A stretch of DNA of 64,000 nucleotides from Nonlabens sp. Hel1_33_55 (GCF_900101765.1 NZ_LT627735.1:2697501-2761500); one strand, 5' to 3'; positions 55,008 to 62,690 are shown, counted from the first letter of the stretch. Translations and numbers: made by a program. The notes: generated by a model not told the origin, from the sequence alone.

Positions 55008-58000
55008 TCATTCCCTAACCTTTCCAGGTTTGCGCCCAGCGCCAGGTTGGTGAACATTTACTTTTTCATGGGGTAGTTCAGGTCGTCTGTAACCATTGCC
55101 ATTTCCCATACGGCGATCGCGCAGGCTCGCTTGTTTATCCAGTCGCTGTATCGTCTGCGGATTATCCTCTGCATATCGCGGGTCTTGTATGTAATCTGCT
55201 TTTCTCATATCCTCAACCTCAATGGAGCAGAAATCAAATTCTTCCACCACCTTACCATAAACGGCATAAATACCGCTGCCGCGAAAGCTGATTTTTGCAG
55301 CCACAGGTGGAAACATCACGGTATCAAAAAAATGACCGTCACCATCTAAAAACGTCCCGAACTGCATGCGCTTGCCCTTTGCTGTATGTGTGGTTTTGAT
55401 ATTCACCACATATCCATAAATCAAAATTTTCCTGTTGAGGTATCTCGCCAAATCTTTGCAAGTATTATTGTTGCGTGGCTCTTCAACCAGCAAGTCAAAA
55501 TGCGAACACAATGGAAAGCCCAAAAGCTCAATTTGTTCAAAGGCTAACTCATATTGCGTGGTAGTTAGTTTAGGTATATGTGCCTGCCTAAATTTGGGAA
55601 CGAATAATTGTTTTTGCAGCGCTTTTTTAGGAGTCTTATCCATCTTGAAATGGGCTTGCCACAATAGTTCATACCTATCGGTTCCCGTAAATCGAAACGC
55701 ATTGATACGTATCAATAAACTGATTTGGTCAATGCTTATCACCACTCTATTGATAAAATCGTCCAGTGATAGAAAATCACCATCACGCCATCGTGCTTCA
55801 ACGATAGAGGTCATCGCTTTTTTTTCAAATTCATTGATATAGCTGTACCCTAAATAAATGGACGTGCCTTTAATAACATTTGCTACATCACTATTGTTGA
55901 TACATGGTGCTTCAATGGTTGCACCGCACATTTTGGCTTCATGCACATAAAGTTCTGGCTTGTAGAAACCACCACCATTATTGAGGGTTGCCGTCATGTA
56001 TTCCAGCGGGAAATATCTTTTCAAGTACAGACTCTGGTAACTTTCCACGGCGTATGATGCAGAGTGACCTTTCGCGAAAGCGTAACCCGCAAAACTCTTG
56101 ATCTGGTTCCAAATTTCCTGAGATTCCGCAGGATCATGACCTTCTTTGAGACAGTTACTATAGAATTTTTCTTCCACTTTTTGGAACTCCTCACGTGATC
56201 TATACTTACCGCTCATGCCGCGACGCAGGACATCTGCCTCGCCCAGATCGAGTTTTGCATAATGGTTTGCCACCTTTATGACATCTTCCTGATATACCAT
56301 GATCCCGTAGGTTTCTGGCATAATGCTTTGCATGATGGGATGTGCCTCGGCACGTTTTTCTGGGTATCGCGTGCGCAGGATAAACTCGCGCATCATACCG
56401 CTTTGCGCCACACCAGGACGAATCACTGAACTCGCCGCGACCAGACCTATGTAATCATTGGTGGCCAGTTTGCTCAACAACATGCGCATCGCCGGCGACT
56501 CTATGTAGAAACAACCTATACATTTTGCGCGTGAGATCATGGCATTGATGCTCTCGTCCTTCATGAATTTTTTCACGTCACGACGAACATCTGCAAGTAC
56601 AGCATCGGGCTGATTCTGCTTAACGATCTGAATGGCATCCCTAATTTTTCCCAGACCGCGCTGTGCGAGAATATCAAATTTGTGGATGCCGGCATCTTCT
56701 GCAATATGCATGTCAAACTGTACGGTAGGATAACCTTTGGGCGGTAGGTTAGTGGCGCTATAGTAGTGAATGGGACGTTCTGTGATCAAAATACCGCCAG
56801 CGTGAATGCTGGTATAGTTGGGCATATTCATCAAGTATTTGGAATACTTGATCACGAGCTGATGCATCTGGTCCAGCAAATTGAAATTCCACTGACCAGA
56901 AGTAAGCATATCAATATCTGCTCGTGGTAAACCGAATACCTTACCCAATTCTCGCAAGACTGCACGATATTGAAAAGTCACATAGGTTCCTTGCAGGGCG
57001 ACATTGGCTCGCTCGCCAAATTCCGCAAAGATGAATCGGGTTACGTCCTCGCGATCATCCCAAGAGAAATCAAGGTCAAAATCTGGCGGACTAGTGCGGT
57101 AATCATTGATAAAACGTTCAAAATATAGATCCAGTTCAATGGGATCCACTTCAGTTATTTGAAGCAAGTAAGCAAGAATACTATTGGCACCACTACCGCG
57201 ACCTACGTAGAAATAACCTTGCTCGCGAGCATATTTACAAATATGCCAGTTGATCAGGAAATACGCGACAAAACCTTTTCTCGCCACGGTTGTGATCTCT
57301 TTATGGATTCGTTCTGTTATGTCTGTCGTGGATTCCTCATAACGAAAGGGAATGGCCTCTTGAGCGAGCTGCTTTAGGAGTTCAAAGTCTGCTGCAGAAT
57401 TTTCTTCATTTGTACCATTGCGATGGTAGGTTTTCTGGTTGGCATTAAGCTGAGATTTGTCATAATCAAAGCTAATGCTGCACTGTTCCAGTAATCTCTT
57501 AGTGTTTTCAATGATGAATGGATACTCGCTAAAAATGGACTCCAGTTCAGTAATTGGAATCATTCTGTCAGTTTCATTTCCCTGTTGATCCACGGGCAGC
57601 TGGCTCAGGAGAATATTGAGGTCAATGCTGCGCAGCAATCTATGAGCATTAAAATCCTTTTTATTTCTGAACGTCACCTGTTGTAGGATCACTAGTTTAT
57701 CCTTGTAATTAAGGTAATCTGTAAACGGCAGTTTACGTAGGCTCGTGATGGAGATTCCTATGAATTCGCTTTCGCGAAAGCGAGTTTTTCTCTGCTCCAC
57801 AACCTGCTCCAATGGGTAAACGACAAAACAGTTTTGGAATGCTGGAGCTAATTCAGGTAAAGGTGTTTTGTTATGAACGTGTTGCGATAGAAAATCATTC
57901 AGTTCTTGAAAACCCGCATTGTTTTTTGCAATGCCTACATATAAAGGTTGATGATCATTGCGAAAGTCGATTCCTATCACCGGCTTTTGCGACTTTCCTT

Positions 58001-58154
58001 CAAGCAGGCGCACAAAGTTGAGGCACGCGCTCGTGTTGTTGATATCTGTCAATACGATGGTGTCTAGACCATTTTCCACAGCAATATCGATGAGCACTTG
58101 TTCATTAAAAGTGCCGTATCGCATAGAGTAATATGTGTGGTTGTTCAAATACAT
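55008..58154 (-). CDS. DnaE2-like error-prone DNA polymerase III alpha subunit
   Basis: 1048 aa, about the length of DnaE2 and shorter than replicative DnaE. The N-terminal PHP domain is degenerate: the usual H-x-H start is NNHTYYSM. Catalytic palm Asp residues are present in SPPDFDLDFSWDDRED and KFDILAQRGLGKI. The fingers/thumb motif is FAGYAFAKGHSASYA, and the C-terminal OB fold is KILIYGYVVNIKTT..KGKRMQFGTFLDG. The clamp-loader-binding tail of the replicative enzyme is not evident. It likely carries out translesion synthesis with the adjacent Y-family polymerase. Palindrome copy 14 is read as TRFRESEFI near residue 128. Confidence 0.92.
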   Translation of the reverse strand: MYLNNHTYYSMRYGTFNEQVLIDIAVENGLDTIVLTDINNTSACLNFVRLLEGKSQKPVIGIDFRNDHQPLYVGIAKNNAGFQELNDFLSQHVHNKTPLPELAPAFQNCFVVYPLEQVVEQRKTRFRESEFIGISITSLRKLPFTDYLNYKDKLVILQQVTFRNKKDFNAHRLLRSIDLNILLSQLPVDQQGNETDRMIPITELESIFSEYPFIIENTKRLLEQCSISFDYDKSQLNANQKTYHRNGTNEENSAADFELLKQLAQEAIPFRYEESTTDITERIHKEITTVARKGFVAYFLINWHICKYAREQGYFYVGRGSGANSILAYLLQITEVDPIELDLYFERFINDYRTSPPDFDLDFSWDDREDVTRFIFAEFGERANVALQGTYVTFQYRAVLRELGKVFGLPRADIDMLTSGQWNFNLLDQMHQLVIKYSKYLMNMPNYTSIHAGGILITERPIHYYSATNLPPKGYPTVQFDMHIAEDAGIHKFDILAQRGLGKIRDAIQIVKQNQPDAVLADVRRDVKKFMKDESINAMISRAKCIGCFYIESPAMRMLLSKLATNDYIGLVAASSVIRPGVAQSGMMREFILRTRYPEKRAEAHPIMQSIMPETYGIMVYQEDVIKVANHYAKLDLGEADVLRRGMSGKYRSREEFQKVEEKFYSNCLKEGHDPAESQEIWNQIKSFAGYAFAKGHSASYAVESYQSLYLKRYFPLEYMTATLNNGGGFYKPELYVHEAKMCGATIEAPCINNSDVANVIKGTSIYLGYSYINEFEKKAMTSIVEARWRDGDFLSLDDFINRVVISIDQISLLIRINAFRFTGTDRYELLWQAHFKMDKTPKKALQKQLFVPKFRQAHIPKLTTTQYELAFEQIELLGFPLCSHFDLLVEEPRNNNTCKDLARYLNRKILIYGYVVNIKTTHTAKGKRMQFGTFLDGDGHFFDTVMFPPVAAKISFRGSGIYAVYGKVVEEFDFCSIEVEDMRKADYIQDPRYAEDNPQTIQRLDKQASLRDRRMGNGNGYRRPELPHEKVNVHQPGAGRKPGKVRE
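57767..57782. repeat. 16-bp palindrome, copy 14 (RFRES frame)
   Basis: Perfect copy inside the dnaE2-like gene, in a variable region of the PHP domain. Confidence 0.97.
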
Positions 58155-58156
58155 TT

Positions 58157-58201
58157 AAAAACAAAAACAAAAACAAAAACAAAAACAAAAACAAAAACAA
58201 A
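58157..58201. repeat. Hexanucleotide array (AAAAAC)n next to the dnaE2-like start codon
   Basis: About seven units of AAAAAC on the plus strand, read TTTTTG on the coding strand. The array ends 2-3 nt before the ATG at 58154, where a ribosome-binding site would lie. Confidence 0.95.
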
Positions 58202-58230
58202 AGAGATGTTAGAATCAAGAGTCTAGAATT

Positions 58231-58294
58231 GAAAAATCCCAAATCCCAAATCTCAAAATCCCAAAATCCCAAAATCCCAAAATCCCAAAATTTC
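58231..58294. repeat. Tandem array of ~8-bp units (AAAATCCC)n
   Basis: Roughly eight copies drifting from AAATCCC (7) to AAAATCCC (8). Similar in sequence to the array at 16913-16983. Confidence 0.93.
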
Positions 58295-58383
58295 AAGCTC
58301 CAGACGCTGAACACCAAACTGTTGATTTCTTGTAGAATCTTTTCAATAAAAAGAGTTCTCGACCGTGCTAGAACTGACATTTT

Positions 58384-58462
58384 CTACTAACTACTAACTA
58401 CTAACTACTAACTACTAACTACTAACTACTAACTACTAACTACTAACTACTAACTACTAACT
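58384..58462. repeat. Heptanucleotide array (CTACTAA)n
   Basis: About eleven exact units of 7 bp, ending 6 nt before the stop codon of the Y-family polymerase gene on the other strand. No decay between units, so it is either young or actively expanding and contracting. Confidence 0.96.
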
Positions 58463-58468
58463 ATCAAC

Positions 58469-59686
58469 TCACTGCTTCCTGTGCGCAAGAACCACTGGTG
58501 GCAAACCATTAAATGGATTGACCATCCTACCTATGGTTCTAGCCTCCATTCCAGCGGCTTTCACCACCATGCGATCTCCATATTTTTCCCTGATTTTATC
58601 TAGGGCACTATATAGGTTCAACGCACTTTCATCATCTTCAAATAAGTTTATTTGATAATGACCGCTTACCAGATGCGAGAAGCGTATGCCTATAAGACGC
58701 ACCAAAACCCTGCGGTTATAGAGCTTATCAAACAAGTCCAAGATTTTAGGAATCAAAATATGGTCTGCACTACAAAACGGAATACGCATCTGTTTTGAAT
58801 AGGTGTTGAAGTCAGAATACTTGATTTTTACATTGACACAAGCCGTAAGCTTATCGCCACGTCTCAATTGATACGCTAGGTTTTCAGTCATAGCGATGAG
58901 AATGGACTTTAGTTTTTTGACATCTATGGTATCACTATCAAAGGTGCGTTCTGTGCTGATAGATTTGCGTTCATTGAAAGCAATGACAGGTCTGTTATCC
59001 ACACCTTGGGCGCGTCGCCATATAAGACTGCCGTTTTTACCCAATACATTAATGAGCATTTCTTCTGACATTTCCTGAATGGTATGAATCTTTCTCACGC
59101 CCAGGTGCCTCAACGTTTGATAGGTTTTATCTCCAACTTGCGGAATCTTTTTGATGGATAATGGTGCCATGAATTCTTTTTCATGTCCATCTTCTATCAT
59201 GAGTTGGTTGTTGGGTTTTGCCTCGCCCGTAGCAATTTTTGAGACTACTTTATTAATGGATAATCCAAAGGAAATAGGCAAACCAGTTTCTTTAATGATC
59301 TTGCTGCGCACCTCGCTAGCCAACTTATAGCAGCCATGGAACCTATCTATTCCCGTAAGGTCTGCATAGAACTCGTCAATGCTGGACTTTTCAAATAGCG
59401 GAGTTTGTTCTTTGACAATTTCAGTGACTTCATCAGAGTGTTTTGAATAGGTACCAGCGTTACCTCTTATTACAATCGCTTCTGGGCATAATTGTCGCGC
59501 TAGTTTCATGGACATACCACTATGAACCCCAAAACCGCGCGTCTCATAACTGCAAGCAGCAACGACGCCACGATCGCTAGTACCACCTACAAGAAGTGGT
59601 TTGTTTTTGAGCCTATTATCCATCTTACGCTCCACCGAAACATAGAACGTATCCAAGTCAATATGCATAATTTGTTTGTGAGCCAT
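58469..59686 (-). CDS. dinB: Y-family DNA polymerase (DinB/Pol IV-like)
   Basis: 405 aa. Catalytic residues in MHIDLDTFYVSVE and SSIDEFYADLTG, finger motif VVAACSYETRGFGVHSGM, HhH region IPQVGDKTYQTLRHLGV and the little-finger domain are intact. A beta-clamp-binding motif QINLF lies near residues 345-349, followed by a further ~55 residues, unlike E. coli DinB where it is terminal. Performs translesion synthesis. Lies between the SRAP/88-aa unit and the dnaE2-like gene. Confidence 0.94.
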   Translation of the reverse strand: MAHKQIMHIDLDTFYVSVERKMDNRLKNKPLLVGGTSDRGVVAACSYETRGFGVHSGMSMKLARQLCPEAIVIRGNAGTYSKHSDEVTEIVKEQTPLFEKSSIDEFYADLTGIDRFHGCYKLASEVRSKIIKETGLPISFGLSINKVVSKIATGEAKPNNQLMIEDGHEKEFMAPLSIKKIPQVGDKTYQTLRHLGVRKIHTIQEMSEEMLINVLGKNGSLIWRRAQGVDNRPVIAFNERKSISTERTFDSDTIDVKKLKSILIAMTENLAYQLRRGDKLTACVNVKIKYSDFNTYSKQMRIPFCSADHILIPKILDLFDKLYNRRVLVRLIGIRFSHLVSGHYQINLFEDDESALNLYSALDKIREKYGDRMVVKAAGMEARTIGRMVNPFNGLPPVVLAHRKQ

Positions 59687-59726
59687 GCGATTAATGGTAA
59701 GGCGGTTTTCTTAAAATTAGTGGTCA

Positions 59727-59756
59727 AAAAACCTCACAGGTTGTACTGTGAGGTTG
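59727..59756 (-). terminator. Terminator between the 88-aa gene and dinB
   Basis: AACCTCACAG (59731-59740) pairs with CTGTGAGGTT (59747-59756), followed by six T on the minus strand. It may act as an attenuator that lowers polymerase expression compared with SRAP. Confidence 0.85.
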
Positions 59757-59783
59757 GCCGGTATTATTAATAAGGAGATTGGT

Positions 59784-60050
59784 CTAGTCCTCTATATTTT
59801 TAATAATGATATCATTGACGCTGGGTTCTAGAAGACTAATCAATCCGTCAAATTCCCTATGACTGGAAAACTCAATACCATTGGTTTGTAGGATCTCGTA
59901 CAGTGTCTCATATACTTTTTGTACTAGATGATCAGTATCTGCAACCTTATCCTTCCACGTTTTAGTCATTCCAGAATTTACTTTGCTTCTGGTAGCCATT
60001 AAGTTCTGGACCCGCATGGCTAGATCTGCTTTTATGTTCTCAATATTCAT
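59784..60050 (-). CDS. Small conserved-looking protein of unknown function
   Basis: 88 aa, helical, mixed charge, without signal peptide or Cys. IKADLAMRVQNLMATRSKVNSGMTKTWKDKVADTDHLV is followed by VYETLYEILQTNGIEFSS. I do not recognise the family. It is wedged 10 nt behind the SRAP gene, inside a damage-response unit, which makes a related role plausible. Confidence 0.75.
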   Translation of the reverse strand: MNIENIKADLAMRVQNLMATRSKVNSGMTKTWKDKVADTDHLVQKVYETLYEILQTNGIEFSSHREFDGLISLLEPSVNDIIIKNIED

Positions 60051-60060
60051 GGCTTCTTAT

Positions 60061-60888
60061 TTAAAAAAGTACAAATTGGTCTCCAGCTACTAATCGTTCC
60101 TCACGTATGGTATATGGCTTTTCTTCTACAAACTTTAATCGATCATATAGACATCTATCATAATCCTTAAAAATCTTATCACCTACAGGCTTCAATAGAT
60201 CCAACCCATTATGTTCTGGATTTTTAATTTTTTGCGAGATAGGATAAGCATTGAATCCTTTGTCATCAAATGGACGCATGATAGAAGTCAGTTGTGCAAT
60301 GGAAAGATCTTTGTCCAGCCATTGTTCTTCTTGCTTTCTGCTCAATACTACTGGTGCACGGTGATGTCCTATGGCTTGAGTCAGTCTATTTGCTGCTGTT
60401 GTTGTAATAGCAACAGTATGATGCTGTTCGCCTGTCAATGGATGTTCCCATACGTCATAGATTCCGGCAAGTGCAAATGGCCCACGATCTCTGTTAGGGT
60501 AAACCAAGTATGGCTTGTTTAGCTTTTCCAGTTTTGGACCTTCTATAAAACCATCTACAAGGACAAGACATCGTTGCGATTTGATGGCGTGTCTAAACAT
60601 AGGTTTATGGAATATTCCAGCAGCGCCTTTATAATTGGAGTTGTTTTCTGGATTGAGACTGCCTTCTGCTCGCGCATTGATCATGTAGGTTTGCTTGTGC
60701 GCCCAGTGTGGTGTGAATCCCAACGTAAACATTTGTATGTGGTTAGGTCTTGCACTGGTGATTACCGGTATTTTGTTGCCGGCACTCGTGTTCACATTTT
60801 CTTTGAGTTGTTCCGCTTTCGCGAAAGCGGCATTAAAACGCTTCTCCAACAATGCTGCTGGTGTTATAACTGATGCTCTTCCACACAT
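60061..60888 (-). CDS. SOS response-associated peptidase (SRAP, YedK/HMCES family)
   Basis: 275 aa. MCGRAS supplies the Cys2 that forms a thiazolidine with abasic sites in single-stranded DNA; N71 (MINARAEG), E116 (DGFIEG) and His at GHHRAP (175/176) complete the active site. It shields abasic sites in ssDNA from error-prone processing. First gene on its strand after the operator region. Palindrome copy 15 encodes AFAKA at residues 21-25. Confidence 0.95.
   Translation of the reverse strand: MCGRASVITPAALLEKRFNAAFAKAEQLKENVNTSAGNKIPVITSARPNHIQMFTLGFTPHWAHKQTYMINARAEGSLNPENNSNYKGAAGIFHKPMFRHAIKSQRCLVLVDGFIEGPKLEKLNKPYLVYPNRDRGPFALAGIYDVWEHPLTGEQHHTVAITTTAANRLTQAIGHHRAPVVLSRKQEEQWLDKDLSIAQLTSIMRPFDDKGFNAYPISQKIKNPEHNGLDLLKPVGDKIFKDYDRCLYDRLKFVEEKPYTIREERLVAGDQFVLF
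60814..60829. repeat. 16-bp palindrome, copy 15 (AFAKA frame)
   Basis: Perfect copy near the 5' end of the SRAP gene, in a non-catalytic helix. Confidence 0.97.
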
Positions 60889-60901
60889 AACTTTTGATTT
60901 T

Positions 60902-60997
60902 GGAAATATTCCTAGAAGTATTTCTGATTACACTTCAAAAGTATGGAATAATTCCTAATATGTGGAAATATTCCAGTGTTAAAATTGGAATAATTCC
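60902..60997. promoter_or_regulatory. Four operators of the XRE/S24 repressor
   Basis: GGAAATATTCC at 60902-60912 and 60964-60974; GGAATAATTCC (perfect dyad around a central A) at 60945-60955 and 60987-60997. All four fit GGAA(T/A)(A/T)(A/T)TTCC. They fill the gap between the divergent repressor and SRAP genes, and I found no other copy in the window. Confidence 0.9.
60936..60943 (-). promoter_or_regulatory. -7 box of the SRAP promoter
   Basis: TACTTTTG on the minus strand fits TANNTTTG. Operator 2 begins 1 nt upstream of it and operator 3 covers the likely -33 position; operator 1 lies downstream of the start site. Confidence 0.6.
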
Positions 60998-61014
60998 TAA
61001 AAGGAGTATATTTG
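60985..61014 (+). promoter_or_regulatory. Promoter of the repressor gene, apparently leaderless
   Basis: TTG at 60985-60987 and TATATTTG at 61007-61014 with 19 nt between. Operator 4 lies exactly between the two boxes. The ATG at 61019 is 4 nt past the -7 box, so transcription would start at or next to the start codon. Confidence 0.75.
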
Positions 61015-61018
61015 AACT

Positions 61019-61786
61019 ATGGGACAAGAGATTTCTACAGAGGCGCAACGCTTCAAAAAGGTTCGCGAGGATCTAGGTAAAACGCAAAGTGAATTTGCGC
61101 AATTGCTGGATGCAGGCGCTACTACCGCAGATATTGAACGCGGTAAAAAGAAAATTACCGGTAAAATCGTGACTGAATTGCTGCGCCAGTTCAATATCAA
61201 TCCATTGTGGTTGTATGGGAATAGTTACAATAAGTATCTCGAGACCAGCCAGAGTACGGCTCCCAAAATCATCACCATGGATGTGAGTGAGCGCGAGAAC
61301 ATGATTATGGTCCCTATCAAGGCAAGTGCTGGTTATGCGAACAATCTACAGGATACCGATTGGTTCAACGAGTTGCCAGCGTTTAGTATACCGCTACCAC
61401 AATATAAGGAAGGAAGTTACCGTGCATTTCAGGTAAAAGGTGATAGTATGTTGCCGGTGTTACAACCTAGTGAATGGGTCATGGGTCGCGCCGTAGAAAG
61501 TATACGTCAGGCTAATGATGGAAAAATTCACGTTATAGTAACTAATGAAGCGGTAGTAGTCAAAAAACTGCGCAAAGATTCTCAGGAACGAGTGATGCTT
61601 ATTTCCTTAAATAACGAATATCCCATTATAGAACAGCAAGTTGCAGAGATATCTGAGTTATGGGAAGTCAATTCAAAACTTAGTTTTGACCTTGATGTTC
61701 ATGAAGGTCAAGAAGCCATGATTTCTCTCAAACAAGGATTAGACAGCCTGCGTGATGAGATCGCAAGCATAAAAAAAGGAACCTGA
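61019..61786 (+). CDS. LexA-like repressor: XRE helix-turn-helix plus S24 autopeptidase domain
   Basis: 255 aa. N-terminal HTH (FKKVREDLGKTQSEFAQLLDAGATTADIERGKKKIT). The C-terminal S24 domain has a Ser143 (KGDSM) and Lys182 (VVVKKL) dyad, with a candidate Ala104-Gly105 scissile bond (KASAGYANN); the spacing resembles LexA. A short C-terminal coiled tail follows. So it should self-cleave when damage activates RecA and release the operators, inducing SRAP and the downstream repair genes and itself. Not orthologous to canonical LexA, whose N-terminus is a winged helix. Confidence 0.92.
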   Translation: MGQEISTEAQRFKKVREDLGKTQSEFAQLLDAGATTADIERGKKKITGKIVTELLRQFNINPLWLYGNSYNKYLETSQSTAPKIITMDVSERENMIMVPIKASAGYANNLQDTDWFNELPAFSIPLPQYKEGSYRAFQVKGDSMLPVLQPSEWVMGRAVESIRQANDGKIHVIVTNEAVVVKKLRKDSQERVMLISLNNEYPIIEQQVAEISELWEVNSKLSFDLDVHEGQEAMISLKQGLDSLRDEIASIKKGT

Positions 61787-61806
61787 TCAGGTTCCTTTTT
61801 TATTTT
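61778..61806 (+). terminator. Terminator after the repressor gene
   Basis: GGAACCTGATCAGGTTCC (61778-61795) is a perfect palindrome overlapping the stop codon region, flanked by A and T runs. Confidence 0.9.
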
Positions 61807-61818
61807 ATTCCAGAATTA

Positions 61819-61983
61819 TCAATCTGGATCAGTAGGTGTAGGATTGGTATCATATCCATCGTCGCCGCTGTCATCAGCATCTGGTGCTAATGTTTCAACC
61901 TCGATTTCTTTTTCTTCGCGACAGCTATTCAAAGCTGGAGCCAGTAATGCGCAAACCGCACATATTGTAAATATTCTTTTCAT
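61819..61983 (-). CDS. Small acidic lipoprotein, tandem copy 1
   Basis: 54 aa, shorter than the other copies. ATG 61983, signal with lipobox LNSCREE, then an Asp/Pro-rich tail (DADDSGDDGYDTNPTPTDPD). It lies 11 nt downstream of copy 2 and is convergent with the repressor gene. Confidence 0.75.
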   Translation of the reverse strand: MKRIFTICAVCALLAPALNSCREEKEIEVETLAPDADDSGDDGYDTNPTPTDPD

Positions 61984-61994
61984 AATTTTATAAT

Positions 61995-62240
61995 TTATGC
62001 GTCGTCCTCGCCACCCATTCCTGTATTTTCCTGTACTTCATTAACGCCTTCCTGTACTGTGTTTTCTACAGGATCTGTAGCATCATCATCACCTAGAGCG
62101 TCGTCATCGCTCATGTCATCATCCACATCGTCTGACATTTCTTCCATTTTTTCTTCGGTGCTATTTGCTTCATCTCTGCATGAGGTAGTACACAAAGCCA
62201 CTGCGAATAAGGCAATGAAGACTAAATTTAATTTTTTCAT
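61995..62240 (-). CDS. Small acidic lipoprotein, tandem copy 2
   Basis: 81 aa. The signal peptide FIALFAVALCTTSCRDE is almost the same as in copies 3 and 4. The mature part is largely Asp/Glu/Met (EEMSDDVDDDMSDDDALGDDDATD). No known family. Confidence 0.82.
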   Translation of the reverse strand: MKKLNLVFIALFAVALCTTSCRDEANSTEEKMEEMSDDVDDDMSDDDALGDDDATDPVENTVQEGVNEVQENTGMGGEDDA

Positions 62241-62305
62241 AGTAAAAGGTTCTAGTTAAAAATCTAAATATAATTTATTGAAATGATACTAAATGATAAC
62301 CTTAA

Positions 62306-62336
62306 GCAAAAAAAGCTGCCCAAAAAGGGCAGCTTT
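62306..62336 (-). terminator. Terminator after acidic lipoprotein copy 3
   Basis: AAAGCTGCCC (62312-62321) pairs with GGGCAGCTTT (62327-62336); T run on the minus strand. Confidence 0.9.
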
Positions 62337-62367
62337 CTATAATAAGAATAGTAAAAACGATACGTTC

Positions 62368-62616
62368 CTACATATCGTCAGCAGCATCTTCCATGTCGTC
62401 AGCACGATCATCCATCGCGTCTTCAACTTCTTCTGCTTTTTCGTCTAGCTCATCTGCACGCTCTTCCATGGCATCTTCTACATCGTCTGCAGCTTCTTCC
62501 ATGTCGTCAGACATTTGTTCCATTTTTTCTTCAGCGCTATCAGCTTCTTCTCTACATGAAGTAGTACATAGAGCTACTGCGAATAAGGCGATGAATAATA
62601 AGTTTAATTTTTTCAT
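62368..62616 (-). CDS. Small acidic lipoprotein, tandem copy 3
   Basis: 82 aa from ATG 62616. Lipobox TTSCREE. The mature region has repeating heptad-like blocks (MEEAADDVEDAMEERADELDEKAEEVEDAMDDRADDMEDAADDM), suggesting a strongly negative coiled coil made by internal duplication. Confidence 0.84.
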   Translation of the reverse strand: MKKLNLLFIALFAVALCTTSCREEADSAEEKMEQMSDDMEEAADDVEDAMEERADELDEKAEEVEDAMDDRADDMEDAADDM

Positions 62617-62690
62617 TGTTAAAATGTTTTTGGTTGAAGGGGTAAATATAAAAATATTGAAATAGTTTCCTACTATTTTCAGTGAAATCA

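Noticed and set aside
56067..56082. Match to the palindrome (14/16) inside the dnaE2-like gene
   Set aside because: It encodes the conserved polymerase motif GYAFAKGHSA, so the similarity is explained by protein conservation.
58105..58380. Open frame on the minus strand with repeating Leu-Phe residues
   Set aside because: It is only the translation of the AAAAAC array; no start signal and it overlaps the dnaE2-like gene start.
58157..58462. Repeat region resembling a CRISPR array
   Set aside because: Units are 6-8 bp and directly adjacent, with no spacers and no cas genes nearby.
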